A stretch of 12,110 nt of DNA, taken from contig JABDMN010000287.1 of NCBI GenBank assembly GCA_013001485.1, positions 1-12,110 on the forward strand. Reading direction: 5' to 3'. The number at the start of each line of letters is the position of its first letter. The first letter of the stretch is position 1. This document shows positions 1-4,728 of the stretch, in pieces. The notes under the pieces were generated by a model, which searched no databases, was not told the origin of the DNA, and was given only the letters and a program-made list of their open reading frames with translations. This stretch comes from Acidimicrobiia bacterium (GTDB taxonomy: Bacteria > Actinomycetota > Acidimicrobiia > Spongiisociales > UBA5794). The position numbers were made by a program, and so were the translations under genes.

Positions 1-101
1 GAGTGGCCGAGGGTCTCGAGGTGATCGGACCGGCTCTTCGCCACGCCGTCGAGTTGCTCGCCGACCGTGATAGCGACCACAATGCTGGCGACCAGGGCTG
101 A
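1..101 (+). CDS. 3' end of a MogA/MoaB-like molybdopterin adenylyltransferase (partial)
   Basis: An open frame enters the window (first full codon at base 3) and stops with TGA at 99-101, leaving 32 visible residues. The segment VAEGLEVIGPALRHAVELL resembles the last helix of MogA/MoaB proteins, where a Gly-Ser-Pro loop is followed by a segment of the type 'V..GLEVL.P.L.HALELL'. The family adenylylates molybdopterin ahead of molybdenum insertion in the cytoplasm. The tail after it (ADRDSDHNAGDQG) is polar and probably disordered. Context agrees: in actinobacteria, moeA/glp, moaC and mogA often lie just upstream of the GlpR/SepX membrane protein, which is the next gene here. The Gly-Ser-Pro loop and active site are outside the window, so the call rests on a short C-terminal match plus synteny. 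An aminotransferase C-terminal helix is a weaker alternative. Confidence 0.5.
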   Translation, partial: VAEGLEVIGPALRHAVELLADRDSDHNAGDQG

Positions 102-120
102 TCCTGTTGAGGGCAAATCC

Positions 121-149
121 TTGGTCGGTTGGAGTGAACTACCTACGCT
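121..149 (+). promoter_or_regulatory. Candidate promoter for the glpR-like/translin pair
   Basis: TTGGTC at 121-126 could act as the -35 element and TACGCT at 144-149 (a TAnnnT -10 type), with a 17-bp spacer. It lies 31 bp before the GTG start at 181. The upstream gene ends at 101, so the pair could also be reached by read-through. The -35 match is modest. Confidence 0.35.
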
Positions 150-180
150 CCGCATACCCCCTAACGGAGTAAGGGAAACC

Positions 181-612
181 GTGGAGATACTTGTATTTCT
201 GCTGCTGGCAGCAGTCTGGGCCGCGTGGTTCTTGCCGAACTACTTCGAGTCCCGTCGCTCGTCGCCTGGTGCGACGACGCGGAGCTTTGCCCGGTCGACA
301 GAGATGCTGGCGAGCGCTGCGATGGCGTCAACGCGACGTGAGGTCGAAGCGCGTCGTCAGACACTGACTCGCCGCCGTCGCATTCTGTTGTTGCTTGGGA
401 CCGTCGCGGTCGCGACGTTGGCTGCTGCGATCGTCACCTCGAGCTGGCTGTGGCTGATCGCCACGCTTGTGGCCGATGCCGTATTCGCCGGCTACGTGGC
501 GCTGCTCCTCCAGATCAAGCAGCAACGCTCGATGGCAGCACCGGTAGTGCCCATCAGCGCCCCTCTAGAGGTGCCTGCGCCCGACCCGTCAGTCAAGGTC
601 GTCGCCGGTTGA
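181..612 (+). CDS. GlpR/SepX-like small membrane protein
   Basis: A 143-residue protein with three hydrophobic segments: one at the extreme N-terminus (residues about 3-19, rich in Leu, Ala and Trp), then a basic, Arg-rich cytoplasmic stretch (about 24-67), then two closely spaced helices (about 68-84 and 88-110) and a Pro-rich tail. This order, with the 'W.A.FLP' end of helix 1 and the following 'R.F.RS..ML..' segment, is how I recognise the actinobacterial family of corynebacterial GlpR, Streptomyces SepX and M. tuberculosis Rv0996. GlpR is known as the membrane receptor of the gephyrin-like MoeA homologue Glp at the FtsZ ring, and SepX is needed for division. I chose the GTG at 181 because it places the helix at the N-terminus and follows GGAG/AAGGG; the frame is open from 67. 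The molybdenum-cofactor-like gene upstream and the translin gene 4 bp downstream suggest co-transcription. The division role is inferred from family resemblance only. Confidence 0.6.
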   Translation: MEILVFLLLAAVWAAWFLPNYFESRRSSPGATTRSFARSTEMLASAAMASTRREVEARRQTLTRRRRILLLLGTVAVATLAAAIVTSSWLWLIATLVADAVFAGYVALLLQIKQQRSMAAPVVPISAPLEVPAPDPSVKVVAG

Positions 613-616
613 ATAC

Positions 617-1231
617 ATGAGTTCACTTGGTCTCGATCCAGTCGGAGCCGAGGCACGTGAAGAGCTCGACGCCAAGTTCGCTGCCCGGGAACAGGCGCTG
701 CGCAACTGTCGGAAGATCATCCAGGCGTCCTCGAAAGCCATCCGTGCCCTGCACCGCGGCGAGACCGAGGTCGCTTCGGGGTTGATCTCGGATGCAGAGA
801 CGATGATCGCCGAGATCGAGCCCGCCCTGGCCGAGCACCCTGACATCTATCACGCCGGGTTCTTCTACGACGCAGTGAAGGAATATGGCGAAGCGGCCAT
901 CACCCGGGCCCTGGTTGCCGGTGACACGCTCCCGCTTCCGTCGGAACTGGGATTGCACGCTGTCCCCTACCTCAAAGGTCTCGGTGAGGCGGTGGGGGAG
1001 CTGCGGCGGCGTCTGCTCGATCAGTTGCGCAACGGCGACCTGGTCTCGGCGGACGCCACCTTCGGTTCGATGGATGCCGTCGTCGACTTCCTCATGGAGC
1101 TCGATTACCCCGATGGGATGACCAGCGGCCTGCGACGCACCACCGACATGGCTCGTTCCCTGGTCGAGCGGAGCCGCTCGGACCTGACCACGGCCGCGCT
1201 TCAAGAACGGTATCGGGCCGGACTCTCCTGA
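617..1231 (+). CDS. Translin-family protein (archaeal/bacterial COG2178 type)
   Basis: A 204-residue, all-helical protein that I recognise as a translin homologue. Matching landmarks are 'SSKAIRALHRG' (38-48), 'ALAEHPDIYHAGF' (70-82), the acidic 'DAVKEYGEA' helix (85-93), 'ELGLHAVPYLKGLGEAVGELRR' (110-131) and the C-terminal 'YPDGMTSGLRRTTDMARSL' (164-182). Length fits the family (about 190-230). Translin and its partner TRAX form the eukaryotic C3PO nuclease that trims RNA, and archaeal homologues bind or cleave nucleic acid. In TRAX, catalytic Glu residues lie on the helix aligning with K88-E89-Y90-G91-E92 here. Both glutamates are present, so a nuclease is possible but not shown. A plain nucleic-acid-binding translin is the alternative. 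The ATG is 4 bp after the glpR-like stop and has no clear Shine-Dalgarno, suggesting translational coupling. The actual RNA or DNA target is unknown. Confidence 0.85.
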   Translation: MSSLGLDPVGAEAREELDAKFAAREQALRNCRKIIQASSKAIRALHRGETEVASGLISDAETMIAEIEPALAEHPDIYHAGFFYDAVKEYGEAAITRALVAGDTLPLPSELGLHAVPYLKGLGEAVGELRRRLLDQLRNGDLVSADATFGSMDAVVDFLMELDYPDGMTSGLRRTTDMARSLVERSRSDLTTAALQERYRAGLS

Positions 1232-1234
1232 TCG

Positions 1235-1257
1235 CGATGGGACAAAGGTCCCTATCG
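1235..1257. repeat. Inverted repeat GGGAC-N4-GTCCC after the translin gene
   Basis: GGGAC (1239-1243), AAAG, GTCCC (1248-1252) is a perfect 5-bp repeat. CGAT on the left and ATCG on the right extend it to 9 bp with one bulged T at 1253. It begins 4 bp after the translin stop. As RNA it is a small hairpin without a T-run, so it is a poor terminator. As DNA its core has the same arms and spacing as the mycobacterial DosR box. Confidence 0.5.
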
Positions 1258-1290
1258 CCAATCGCCGAAGTGCGAAACGCTGAGCGAGAA

Positions 1291-1310
1291 CTTGTGAATC
1301 TGTTCACAAG
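1291..1310. promoter_or_regulatory. 20-bp palindromic operator upstream of the ArsR gene (site 1)
   Basis: CTTGTGAA (1291-1298), TCTG, TTCACAAG (1303-1310) is a perfect 8-bp inverted repeat that ends 22 bp before the ATG at 1333. It contains TGTGA-N6-TCACA, the CRP/GlxR consensus, and also TGAA-N4-TTCA, a shape seen in ArsR/SmtB operators. The left arm supplies a -35-like TTGTGA, with TACCCC at 1316-1321 18 bp downstream. An occupant would therefore overlap the promoter. A near-copy lies at 1814-1831. Confidence 0.75.
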
Positions 1311-1332
1311 CCGGATACCCCGAAGGTTGACG

Positions 1333-1683
1333 ATGATTGCTCCGCACCCACCGGCGTGCAGTGAAGTCGGGCTCCCCGACCCGGCTCCTCCGACCGACGA
1401 GCAGATTGCCCTCATCTCCAAGGCTCTTGGCCATCCTGCCCGCATCCGGATCCTCCACCTGTTCACCGAAGGCCGGTGCATGACGGTTCAGGAGATCGTT
1501 GGCGAATGCCGCCTTGCCCAGTCGACGGTTTCTGAGCATCTGCGTGTCCTCCGCAAGGCAGACGTCGTCTTCCGCACGAAGGATGGCCCCCGCAGCTGGT
1601 ATTGCCTGCGCCGCTCGGTGCTGCACCAGTACGCCCGCGCCGTCAGGGACCTGGCCGCGATCGAGGCCCACGCCGCCGACTGA
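1333..1683 (+). CDS. ArsR-family winged-helix transcriptional repressor
   Basis: A 116-residue winged-helix protein. 'ISKALGHPARIRILHLF' (28-44) is the classic ArsR first helix, 'MTVQEIV' (50-56) leads into the HTH, 'LAQSTVSEHLRVLRKADVV' (61-79) contains the recognition helix, and 'RTKDGPRSWYCLR' (81-93) is the beta wing. ArsR proteins are cytoplasmic dimers that leave their operators when metal, metalloid or a redox signal is sensed. The standard CxC site of ArsR/CadC is absent. Cysteines at 9, 49, 59 and 91 could form a different thiol or metal site, but the inducer cannot be read from the sequence. The frame is open from 1237, but I chose ATG 1333 because GAAGG lies 6 bases before it and the earlier start would put the palindrome at 1291-1310 inside the gene. 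The next gene, 1865-2572, carries a nearly identical palindrome, so autoregulation plus control of that membrane protein is plausible. Confidence 0.9.
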   Translation: MIAPHPPACSEVGLPDPAPPTDEQIALISKALGHPARIRILHLFTEGRCMTVQEIVGECRLAQSTVSEHLRVLRKADVVFRTKDGPRSWYCLRRSVLHQYARAVRDLAAIEAHAAD

Positions 1684-1705
1684 CCAGTCGTCCATCTCTC
1701 CCCGC

Positions 1706-1724
1706 CCGGACACGTGCTGTCCGG
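1706..1724. terminator. Hairpin after the ArsR gene (possible terminator or operator)
   Basis: CCGGACA (1706-1712), CGTGC, TGTCCGG (1718-1724) forms a perfect 7-bp stem starting 22 bp after the ArsR stop codon. It is followed by CTCTGC rather than a T-run, so it would be a weak intrinsic terminator. It could instead be a DNA-binding palindrome, because GGAC/GTCC arms recur nearby. Confidence 0.4.
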
Positions 1725-1773
1725 CTCTGCGCTGTCAACGCCCGTATGCGAATGGTCCCACGCGCCCTGTGAC

Positions 1774-1790
1774 GTCCGGCCCTATCGGAC
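1774..1790. repeat. Inverted repeat GTCCG-N7-CGGAC upstream of the 1865 gene
   Basis: GTCCG (1774-1778) and CGGAC (1786-1790) form a 5-bp inverted repeat just upstream of a TATACG hexamer (1799-1804) that could be a -10 element. The second palindromic operator follows at 1814. The short arms could occur by chance. Confidence 0.3.
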
Positions 1791-1813
1791 ATCGTCGATA
1801 TACGAAATGATGT

Positions 1814-1831
1814 TTGTGAAAGGTTTCACAA
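1814..1831. promoter_or_regulatory. Palindromic operator upstream of the 1865 membrane-protein gene (site 2)
   Basis: TTGTGAAA (1814-1821), GG, TTTCACAA (1824-1831) is a perfect inverted repeat. It shares TTGTGAA-N4-TTCACAA with site 1 at 1292-1309, with identical spacing, and also contains TGTGA-N6-TCACA. It ends 33 bp before the ATG at 1865, downstream of a possible -10 (TATACG, 1799-1804). A bound repressor there would block transcription. Either the ArsR protein or a CRP/GlxR-type regulator could be the reader. Confidence 0.75.
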
Positions 1832-1864
1832 GAACCACTAACCACCTACCTAGGAGGCTCTGAA

Positions 1865-2572
1865 ATGGCAAAGCGCTTCAAGACAGTCGGGATCATCATC
1901 ATGGTGATCGGGCTGGTCTTTGCGGTCGCCGGCGGCGTTGCGTACTTCAAGGTCCAGGACGGGTACGACTCGCTCCAGGCCTTCTCTGAGGCACAGAACG
2001 TCAACCTCAATTACAACGACGACGGCCAGCTGGTCGATCGTGGCACCACCGAAGGTGCCGACGCAATCATGACCCTGCTCACCGACGATTGGGCATATCC
2101 GGTTGTCATGGCGGATCTCGATCCGAACGACCCGCTGGTCAACACGGGTTCTGAGTACATGTTCCAGATGGCGACCATTGTGTACCACGTGCTCCACGGC
2201 ACCCAGAACGTGACCCTGGCCGAAGACGTGACCTACAACGATGAGTTCTTCGCCGCTGGTGCGTACACGTTCGACGTCGACGGTCGCTACTGGACCGACT
2301 TCGACCGCCGCCACCCGATCGAGGGCGTTGCGCGCGGTCAGGCTTGGAGCGGGACCGCTCATGGCCTCGTCGGCGAGCTCGGTGTCGGTACCGTCACCCA
2401 CTCGACCCTGCAGATGGGCCTCGGCCTCGCTGGTCTGTTCGCCGCCGTCGGCCTGACCTTCATGCTGGCCGGGTTCGGTCTCATCTGGGCAACCAGAAAG
2501 GACGAGCTGGACGTGACCATTCCTGACACTGCAGAGGCCATCACCGGCCGCATCGCGGAGTCAGCCAGCTAG
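1865..2572 (+). CDS. Two-helix membrane protein of unknown function
   Basis: A 235-residue protein I cannot place in a named family. A short basic N-terminus (MAKRFK) precedes a membrane helix at about 8-28. A polar domain of about 155 residues follows, then a second helix at about 184-209, ending 'LIWATRKDE' and an acidic cytoplasmic tail. With two helices, the middle domain should lie outside the membrane and both ends inside. That domain is rich in Asp, Asn and Tyr and has no cysteine, so no disulfide or CxxC site. A strong Shine-Dalgarno, AGGAGG at 1852-1857, sits 7 bases before ATG and predicts high translation. A palindrome like the one upstream of the ArsR gene precedes it, and the gene ends in a strong terminator, so it is probably a single-gene, switchable unit. 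A metal or stress-related envelope role would be a guess from the ArsR neighbour only. Confidence 0.85.
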   Translation: MAKRFKTVGIIIMVIGLVFAVAGGVAYFKVQDGYDSLQAFSEAQNVNLNYNDDGQLVDRGTTEGADAIMTLLTDDWAYPVVMADLDPNDPLVNTGSEYMFQMATIVYHVLHGTQNVTLAEDVTYNDEFFAAGAYTFDVDGRYWTDFDRRHPIEGVARGQAWSGTAHGLVGELGVGTVTHSTLQMGLGLAGLFAAVGLTFMLAGFGLIWATRKDELDVTIPDTAEAITGRIAESAS

Positions 2573-2592
2573 GAACACGCAATCGCTTGAGC

Positions 2593-2630
2593 GGAGAGGG
2601 TCCCGGGTAACCGGGGCTCTCTCCCTTTCT
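2593..2630 (+). terminator. Intrinsic terminator of the 1865 gene
   Basis: GGAGAGGGTCCCGG (2593-2606) pairs along all 14 positions with CCGGGGCTCTCTCC (2611-2624), using two G-T wobbles and closing on a GTAA (GNRA-type) tetraloop. It is followed by CTTTCT. It begins 20 bp after the stop codon at 2572. Confidence 0.85.
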
Positions 2631-2640
2631 AGGACCGGCT

Positions 2641-2689
2641 CCCATTCAAACGACCCTTCGAAAGGCTTTCGAAGGGTCTTTTGAATGGG
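2641..2689. terminator. Very long bidirectional terminator hairpin
   Basis: CCCATTCAAA (2641-2650) pairs with TTTGAATGGG (2680-2689), and GACCCTTCGAAAG (2652-2664) pairs with CTTTCGAAGGGTC (2666-2678); the only mismatch is C2651 opposite T2679. The inner stem followed by TTTT looks like a standard terminator on the plus strand. On the minus strand the same stem lies 14 bp past the 3' end of tRNA-Ala and is followed by GTTT. It probably ends the tRNA transcript and backs up the terminator at 2593-2630. Confidence 0.8.
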
Positions 2690-2702
2690 CTTCGAGAGTG
2701 GT

Positions 2703-2779
2703 TGGTGGAGATGACGGGATTTGAACCCGTGGCCTCCTCGTTGCGAACGAGGCGCTCTGCCAGGCTGAGCTACACCCCC
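2703..2779 (-). tRNA. tRNA-Ala (anticodon CGC)
   Basis: Read on the minus strand, the acceptor is GGGGGTG, the D-stem GCTC/GAGC, the anticodon stem CCTCG/CGAGG with loop TTCGCAA, the T-arm ACGGG-TTCAAAT-CCCGT, the 3' acceptor strand CATCTCC, discriminator A73, and an encoded CCA. The anticodon is CGC, reading codon GCG. G3 pairs with T70, the G3:U70 wobble that is the main identity element for alanyl-tRNA synthetase, which confirms the call. All stems pair and the length is 77 with CCA. Confidence 0.96.
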
Positions 2780-2790
2780 AAGAGGCGGCG

Positions 2791-2796
2791 AGGATA
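2791..2796 (-). promoter_or_regulatory. Candidate -10 element for tRNA-Ala
   Basis: On the minus strand this reads TATCCT, a TAnnnT -10 hexamer, 11 bases before the tRNA 5' end at 2779. No convincing -35 is visible at the expected distance. Confidence 0.35.
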
Positions 2797-2890
2797 CCAG
2801 CACGACTTTGCCGCTCTGCATCCGCTGCGGGCACGGCGCCACCAGGTCAAGTCCGAGCGGCGGCGCGCCGAACTACCTCGTATCGCCATT

Positions 2891-2896
2891 TACCCT
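2891..2896 (+). promoter_or_regulatory. Start-proximal -10 element for the lipoprotein gene (probably leaderless)
   Basis: TACCCT fits TAnnnT and ends 9 bases before the ATG at 2906, where no Shine-Dalgarno is visible. A transcript would begin at or just before the start codon. No good -35 is seen. Confidence 0.5.
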
Positions 2897-2905
2897 GCTC
2901 GTCAC

Positions 2906-4219
2906 ATGCTTCGCCGATTCACCGTCCTTGTCGTCGCGCTCGCCCTCATCGCGACCGCCTGTACGGATGACGCTGACCAACCGACGACCACATCCACGAC
3001 CACCGTTGCCGCGACGACGACCTCGACGCTGGCCCCAGACGCCCCGGTCGACGACGATGTTGCGCGCGAGATCAGGGCTGAGATCGACGAACTGATCGTG
3101 CTCACCGAGGAGATCCGTGGTCTGCCGTTCCTCACTGAACCCGAGATCACCGTGCTCAACGCCGCAGACCTATCGGACCGTGTCGCCGCGATGATCGAGG
3201 AGGACATCGATCGCGAGGAGATCGAGAGAGCTGATGCCCTCAACACCCTTCTCGGCATGATGGACGAAGACGAGGACCTGATGCAGATCTTCCTGGACGT
3301 CTACTCGGAGCAGGTCGCCGGGTTTTACGACGGTGGCACCGGCGAGCTCGTCGTGCGCGCCAAGGCAGACGGATTGTCACCACTCGACCGGTCGATCGTC
3401 GTGCATGAGCTTGTTCACGCACTCACCGATCAGCATTTCCAGTGGTACCCCACGCTCGAGAACCTGGGTGACACCAGGAGGTTCGAGGAGGCGGCCGCAC
3501 TCCGCGCACTGCTCGAAGGAGATGCGACCTACTTCCAGATCGTCTATCTCGAGTCGCTGTCCGTTGCGGAGCAGTTCGCTCTCGCCACCGAGGCACTGGA
3601 GGCCGACACGAGTGCCATCGACGCGGCCCCTGAGTTCATCGAAGCCGAGTTGGCCTTCCCCTACAACGACGGTTACCTCTTCACGCTCGAACTGGTCGAC
3701 CAGGGCGGTATCGCCGCCGTGGACCAGGCGTATGTCGACATTCCGGTCACAACGGAGCAGATCCTCCATCCCGACCGCTACGTCGCGAACGACGATGGCT
3801 TCGCCGTGTCGCTGCCCCCAACGTCGGTTTCGGGATGGACCGTTGTCGAGGACGGGGTGTTCGGAGAATTGGGGCTGCAGCTGTTGCTTCTCGAGTCGGT
3901 TCCGGCTGGCGACATCACGCAGGCGTCGACGGGTTGGCGAGGCGATGCGTATCGCGTGCTCACCGCCGGCGACGACGTCGCCATCGTCCTCGAGTATCTG
4001 GGCGAGACCGAGCGCGATGCGATCGAGCTCACTGAGGCGCTGATCGATCACATCCGCAGATCCATGGACGTCGGAGACGGATTGGGGGATGGAGCCGGTC
4101 TTCTGTTCGAGGGAGAGACGGGCTACGTCTTTCTCGACCGTGAGGAAGATGCCCTCACGTTCATCGCGTCAACCGACGCCGCGGCAGGTGCTGCGCTGCG
4201 GAGTTCGCTCGACGGCTGA
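2906..4219 (+). CDS. Secreted lipoprotein with a zinc-metallopeptidase (HExxH) domain
   Basis: A 437-residue protein. The N-terminus MLRRF, a hydrophobic core and IATAC form a lipoprotein signal with lipobox Cys19. A Thr-rich linker (about 26-42) follows, then a helical acidic region (about 50-125). The segment 'EQVAGFYDGGTGELVV' leads into H167-E-L-V-H171, the HExxH zinc motif with E168 as catalytic base. 'EGDATYFQ' at E204-G-D supplies a likely third ligand in the gluzincin manner. The 'VAGFYD...HELVHALTDQHF...EGDA' order is one I associate with uncharacterised lipoprotein peptidases of Actinobacteria and Chloroflexi. The C-terminal 200 residues hold a mixed domain of unknown role. It should be anchored outside the membrane; its substrate is unknown. 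The frame is open from 2681 through the tRNA, but ATG 2906 starts the signal peptide exactly and TACCCT lies at 2891-2896. Convergent with the bL37 gene. Confidence 0.85.
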   Translation: MLRRFTVLVVALALIATACTDDADQPTTTSTTTVAATTTSTLAPDAPVDDDVAREIRAEIDELIVLTEEIRGLPFLTEPEITVLNAADLSDRVAAMIEEDIDREEIERADALNTLLGMMDEDEDLMQIFLDVYSEQVAGFYDGGTGELVVRAKADGLSPLDRSIVVHELVHALTDQHFQWYPTLENLGDTRRFEEAAALRALLEGDATYFQIVYLESLSVAEQFALATEALEADTSAIDAAPEFIEAELAFPYNDGYLFTLELVDQGGIAAVDQAYVDIPVTTEQILHPDRYVANDDGFAVSLPPTSVSGWTVVEDGVFGELGLQLLLLESVPAGDITQASTGWRGDAYRVLTAGDDVAIVLEYLGETERDAIELTEALIDHIRRSMDVGDGLGDGAGLLFEGETGYVFLDREEDALTFIASTDAAAGAALRSSLDG

Positions 4220-4268
4220 GCGGGCGCGCGACAAACCCGGCCTGGAATCCCGGAAATGAGAGGGTCGA

Positions 4269-4286
4269 CCCGGCGCGTGGGCCGGG
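4269..4286. terminator. Weak hairpin between convergent lipoprotein and bL37 genes
   Basis: CCCGGC (4269-4274), loop GCGTGG, GCCGGG (4281-4286) forms a 6-bp GC stem 7 bp past the bL37 stop and 50 bp past the lipoprotein stop. It has no T-run, so terminator function is only suggested by its position between convergent genes. Confidence 0.35.
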
Positions 4287-4293
4287 ATACGGT

Positions 4294-4377
4294 TCAGCCC
4301 CGGCCCGCGTTGGGCCGTTTGCCGTGATTGGCCTTCTTGCGCCGAGCGCGCAGCTTGCGTCGTTTCGCCTTCGCCAT
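4294..4377 (-). CDS. bL37-type mini ribosomal protein (27 residues)
   Basis: A very short, highly basic ORF of 27 residues beginning MAKAKRRKLRARR and continuing KKANHGKRPNAGRG. It matches, from memory, the 24-residue mycobacterial large-subunit protein bL37, which begins MAKRGRKK and ends with KANHGKRPN plus one residue; the KANHGKRPN tail is the distinguishing signature. bL37 was found in cryo-EM structures of the mycobacterial 50S subunit, bound to 23S rRNA. The gene is preceded on the minus strand by a good promoter, TTGGCA - 16 bp - TACACT, with the -10 ending 10 bases before ATG and no Shine-Dalgarno, so the message is probably leaderless. Eighteen of the first 22 residues, counting only Ala, Lys, Arg, Gly, His and Asn, are small or basic, as expected for an rRNA-embedded peptide. 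Most gene finders would miss it because of length. The longer open frame upstream on the same strand is antisense noise. Confidence 0.88.
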   Translation of the reverse strand: MAKAKRRKLRARRKKANHGKRPNAGRG

Positions 4378-4387
4378 GAGGGCGGGG

Positions 4388-4415
4388 AGTGTAACCGTGA
4401 CCGGGCCAATGCCAA
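4388..4415 (-). promoter_or_regulatory. Promoter of the bL37 gene
   Basis: On the minus strand, TTGGCA (4410-4415) matches the -35 consensus TTGACA at 5 of 6 positions and TACACT (4388-4393) is a good -10, with a 16-bp spacer. The start codon begins 10 bases after the -10. It is the best sigma-70-type promoter in the window. Confidence 0.7.
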
Positions 4416-4442
4416 AGAAGGTGATGCCCTCGACGTGGTCTT

Positions 4443-4468
4443 GCGACGGGCTCGAAGTCGCCCGTCGC
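4443..4468. repeat. Perfect 9-bp inverted repeat (hairpin A)
   Basis: GCGACGGGC (4443-4451), spacer TCGAAGTC, GCCCGTCGC (4460-4468). It would fold into a very stable hairpin on either strand. It lies in a gene-poor region with no coding explanation and is followed 15 bp later by a second hairpin. Confidence 0.6.
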
Positions 4469-4483
4469 GGCCGCCAATCGTGG

Positions 4484-4500
4484 CGCGGGCTGCGCCCGCG
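4484..4500. repeat. Perfect 7-bp inverted repeat (hairpin B)
   Basis: CGCGGGC (4484-4490), loop TGC, GCCCGCG (4494-4500): a compact GC-only stem with a 3-base loop. No T-run follows on either strand. Confidence 0.55.
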
Positions 4501-4519
4501 ACCGGCGAATCGACGGTTG

Positions 4520-4548
4520 TTGTTGAGAACACGCTCGGTGCATACGTT
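4520..4548 (+). promoter_or_regulatory. Candidate upstream promoter for rsmI
   Basis: TTGTTG (4520-4525), a 17-bp spacer and TACGTT (4543-4548, TAnnnT) form a plausible sigma-70-type promoter about 180 bp before the rsmI start. It would give a long leader or drive the small ORF at 4553-4732. Confidence 0.35.
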
Positions 4549-4715
4549 TGGCATGCGGGAGCCGCTGCGGATCGTTGCCATCGATCGGGTGGGCGTGGTG
4601 ACATCGAGTGACATCGTCCGACCGCGCCGGATCGTATGGAAGCGAGATGCGTGCTGGATCCTCGAGATGAGCCTGAAAGATCCGGGTCCCCGGGTGGGTT
4701 CGGTCGTCTCGCCTC

Positions 4716-4721
4716 TACCCT
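4716..4721 (+). promoter_or_regulatory. Start-proximal -10 element for rsmI (probably leaderless)
   Basis: TACCCT ends exactly 7 bases before the GTG start at 4729, the spacing expected when transcription begins on the start codon. No Shine-Dalgarno precedes the GTG. The same hexamer precedes the lipoprotein gene. Confidence 0.5.
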
Positions 4722-4728
4722 CCAACCG

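Larger units (their letters stand above)
4378..4728. other. 351-bp gene-poor stretch between bL37 and rsmI
   Basis: It holds the bL37 promoter (4388-4415), two GC hairpins (4443-4468, 4484-4500), a plus-strand promoter candidate (4520-4548), a tandem TGACATCG-AG-TGACATCG repeat (4599-4616) and the rsmI -10 (4716-4721). A plus-strand ORF at 4553-4732 overlaps the rsmI start as GTGA but resembles no family I know. No tRNA or known RNA gene is recognisable. Confidence 0.6.

Noticed and set aside
67..180. N-terminal extension of the glpR-like frame from ATG 67
   Set aside because: The extension has no family resemblance, would overlap the upstream gene end (101), and hides the natural N-terminal helix and GGAG-containing ribosome site before GTG 181.
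2681..2905. Upstream part of the lipoprotein frame
   Set aside because: It runs through tRNA-Ala, and the lipoprotein signal peptide begins exactly at ATG 2906.
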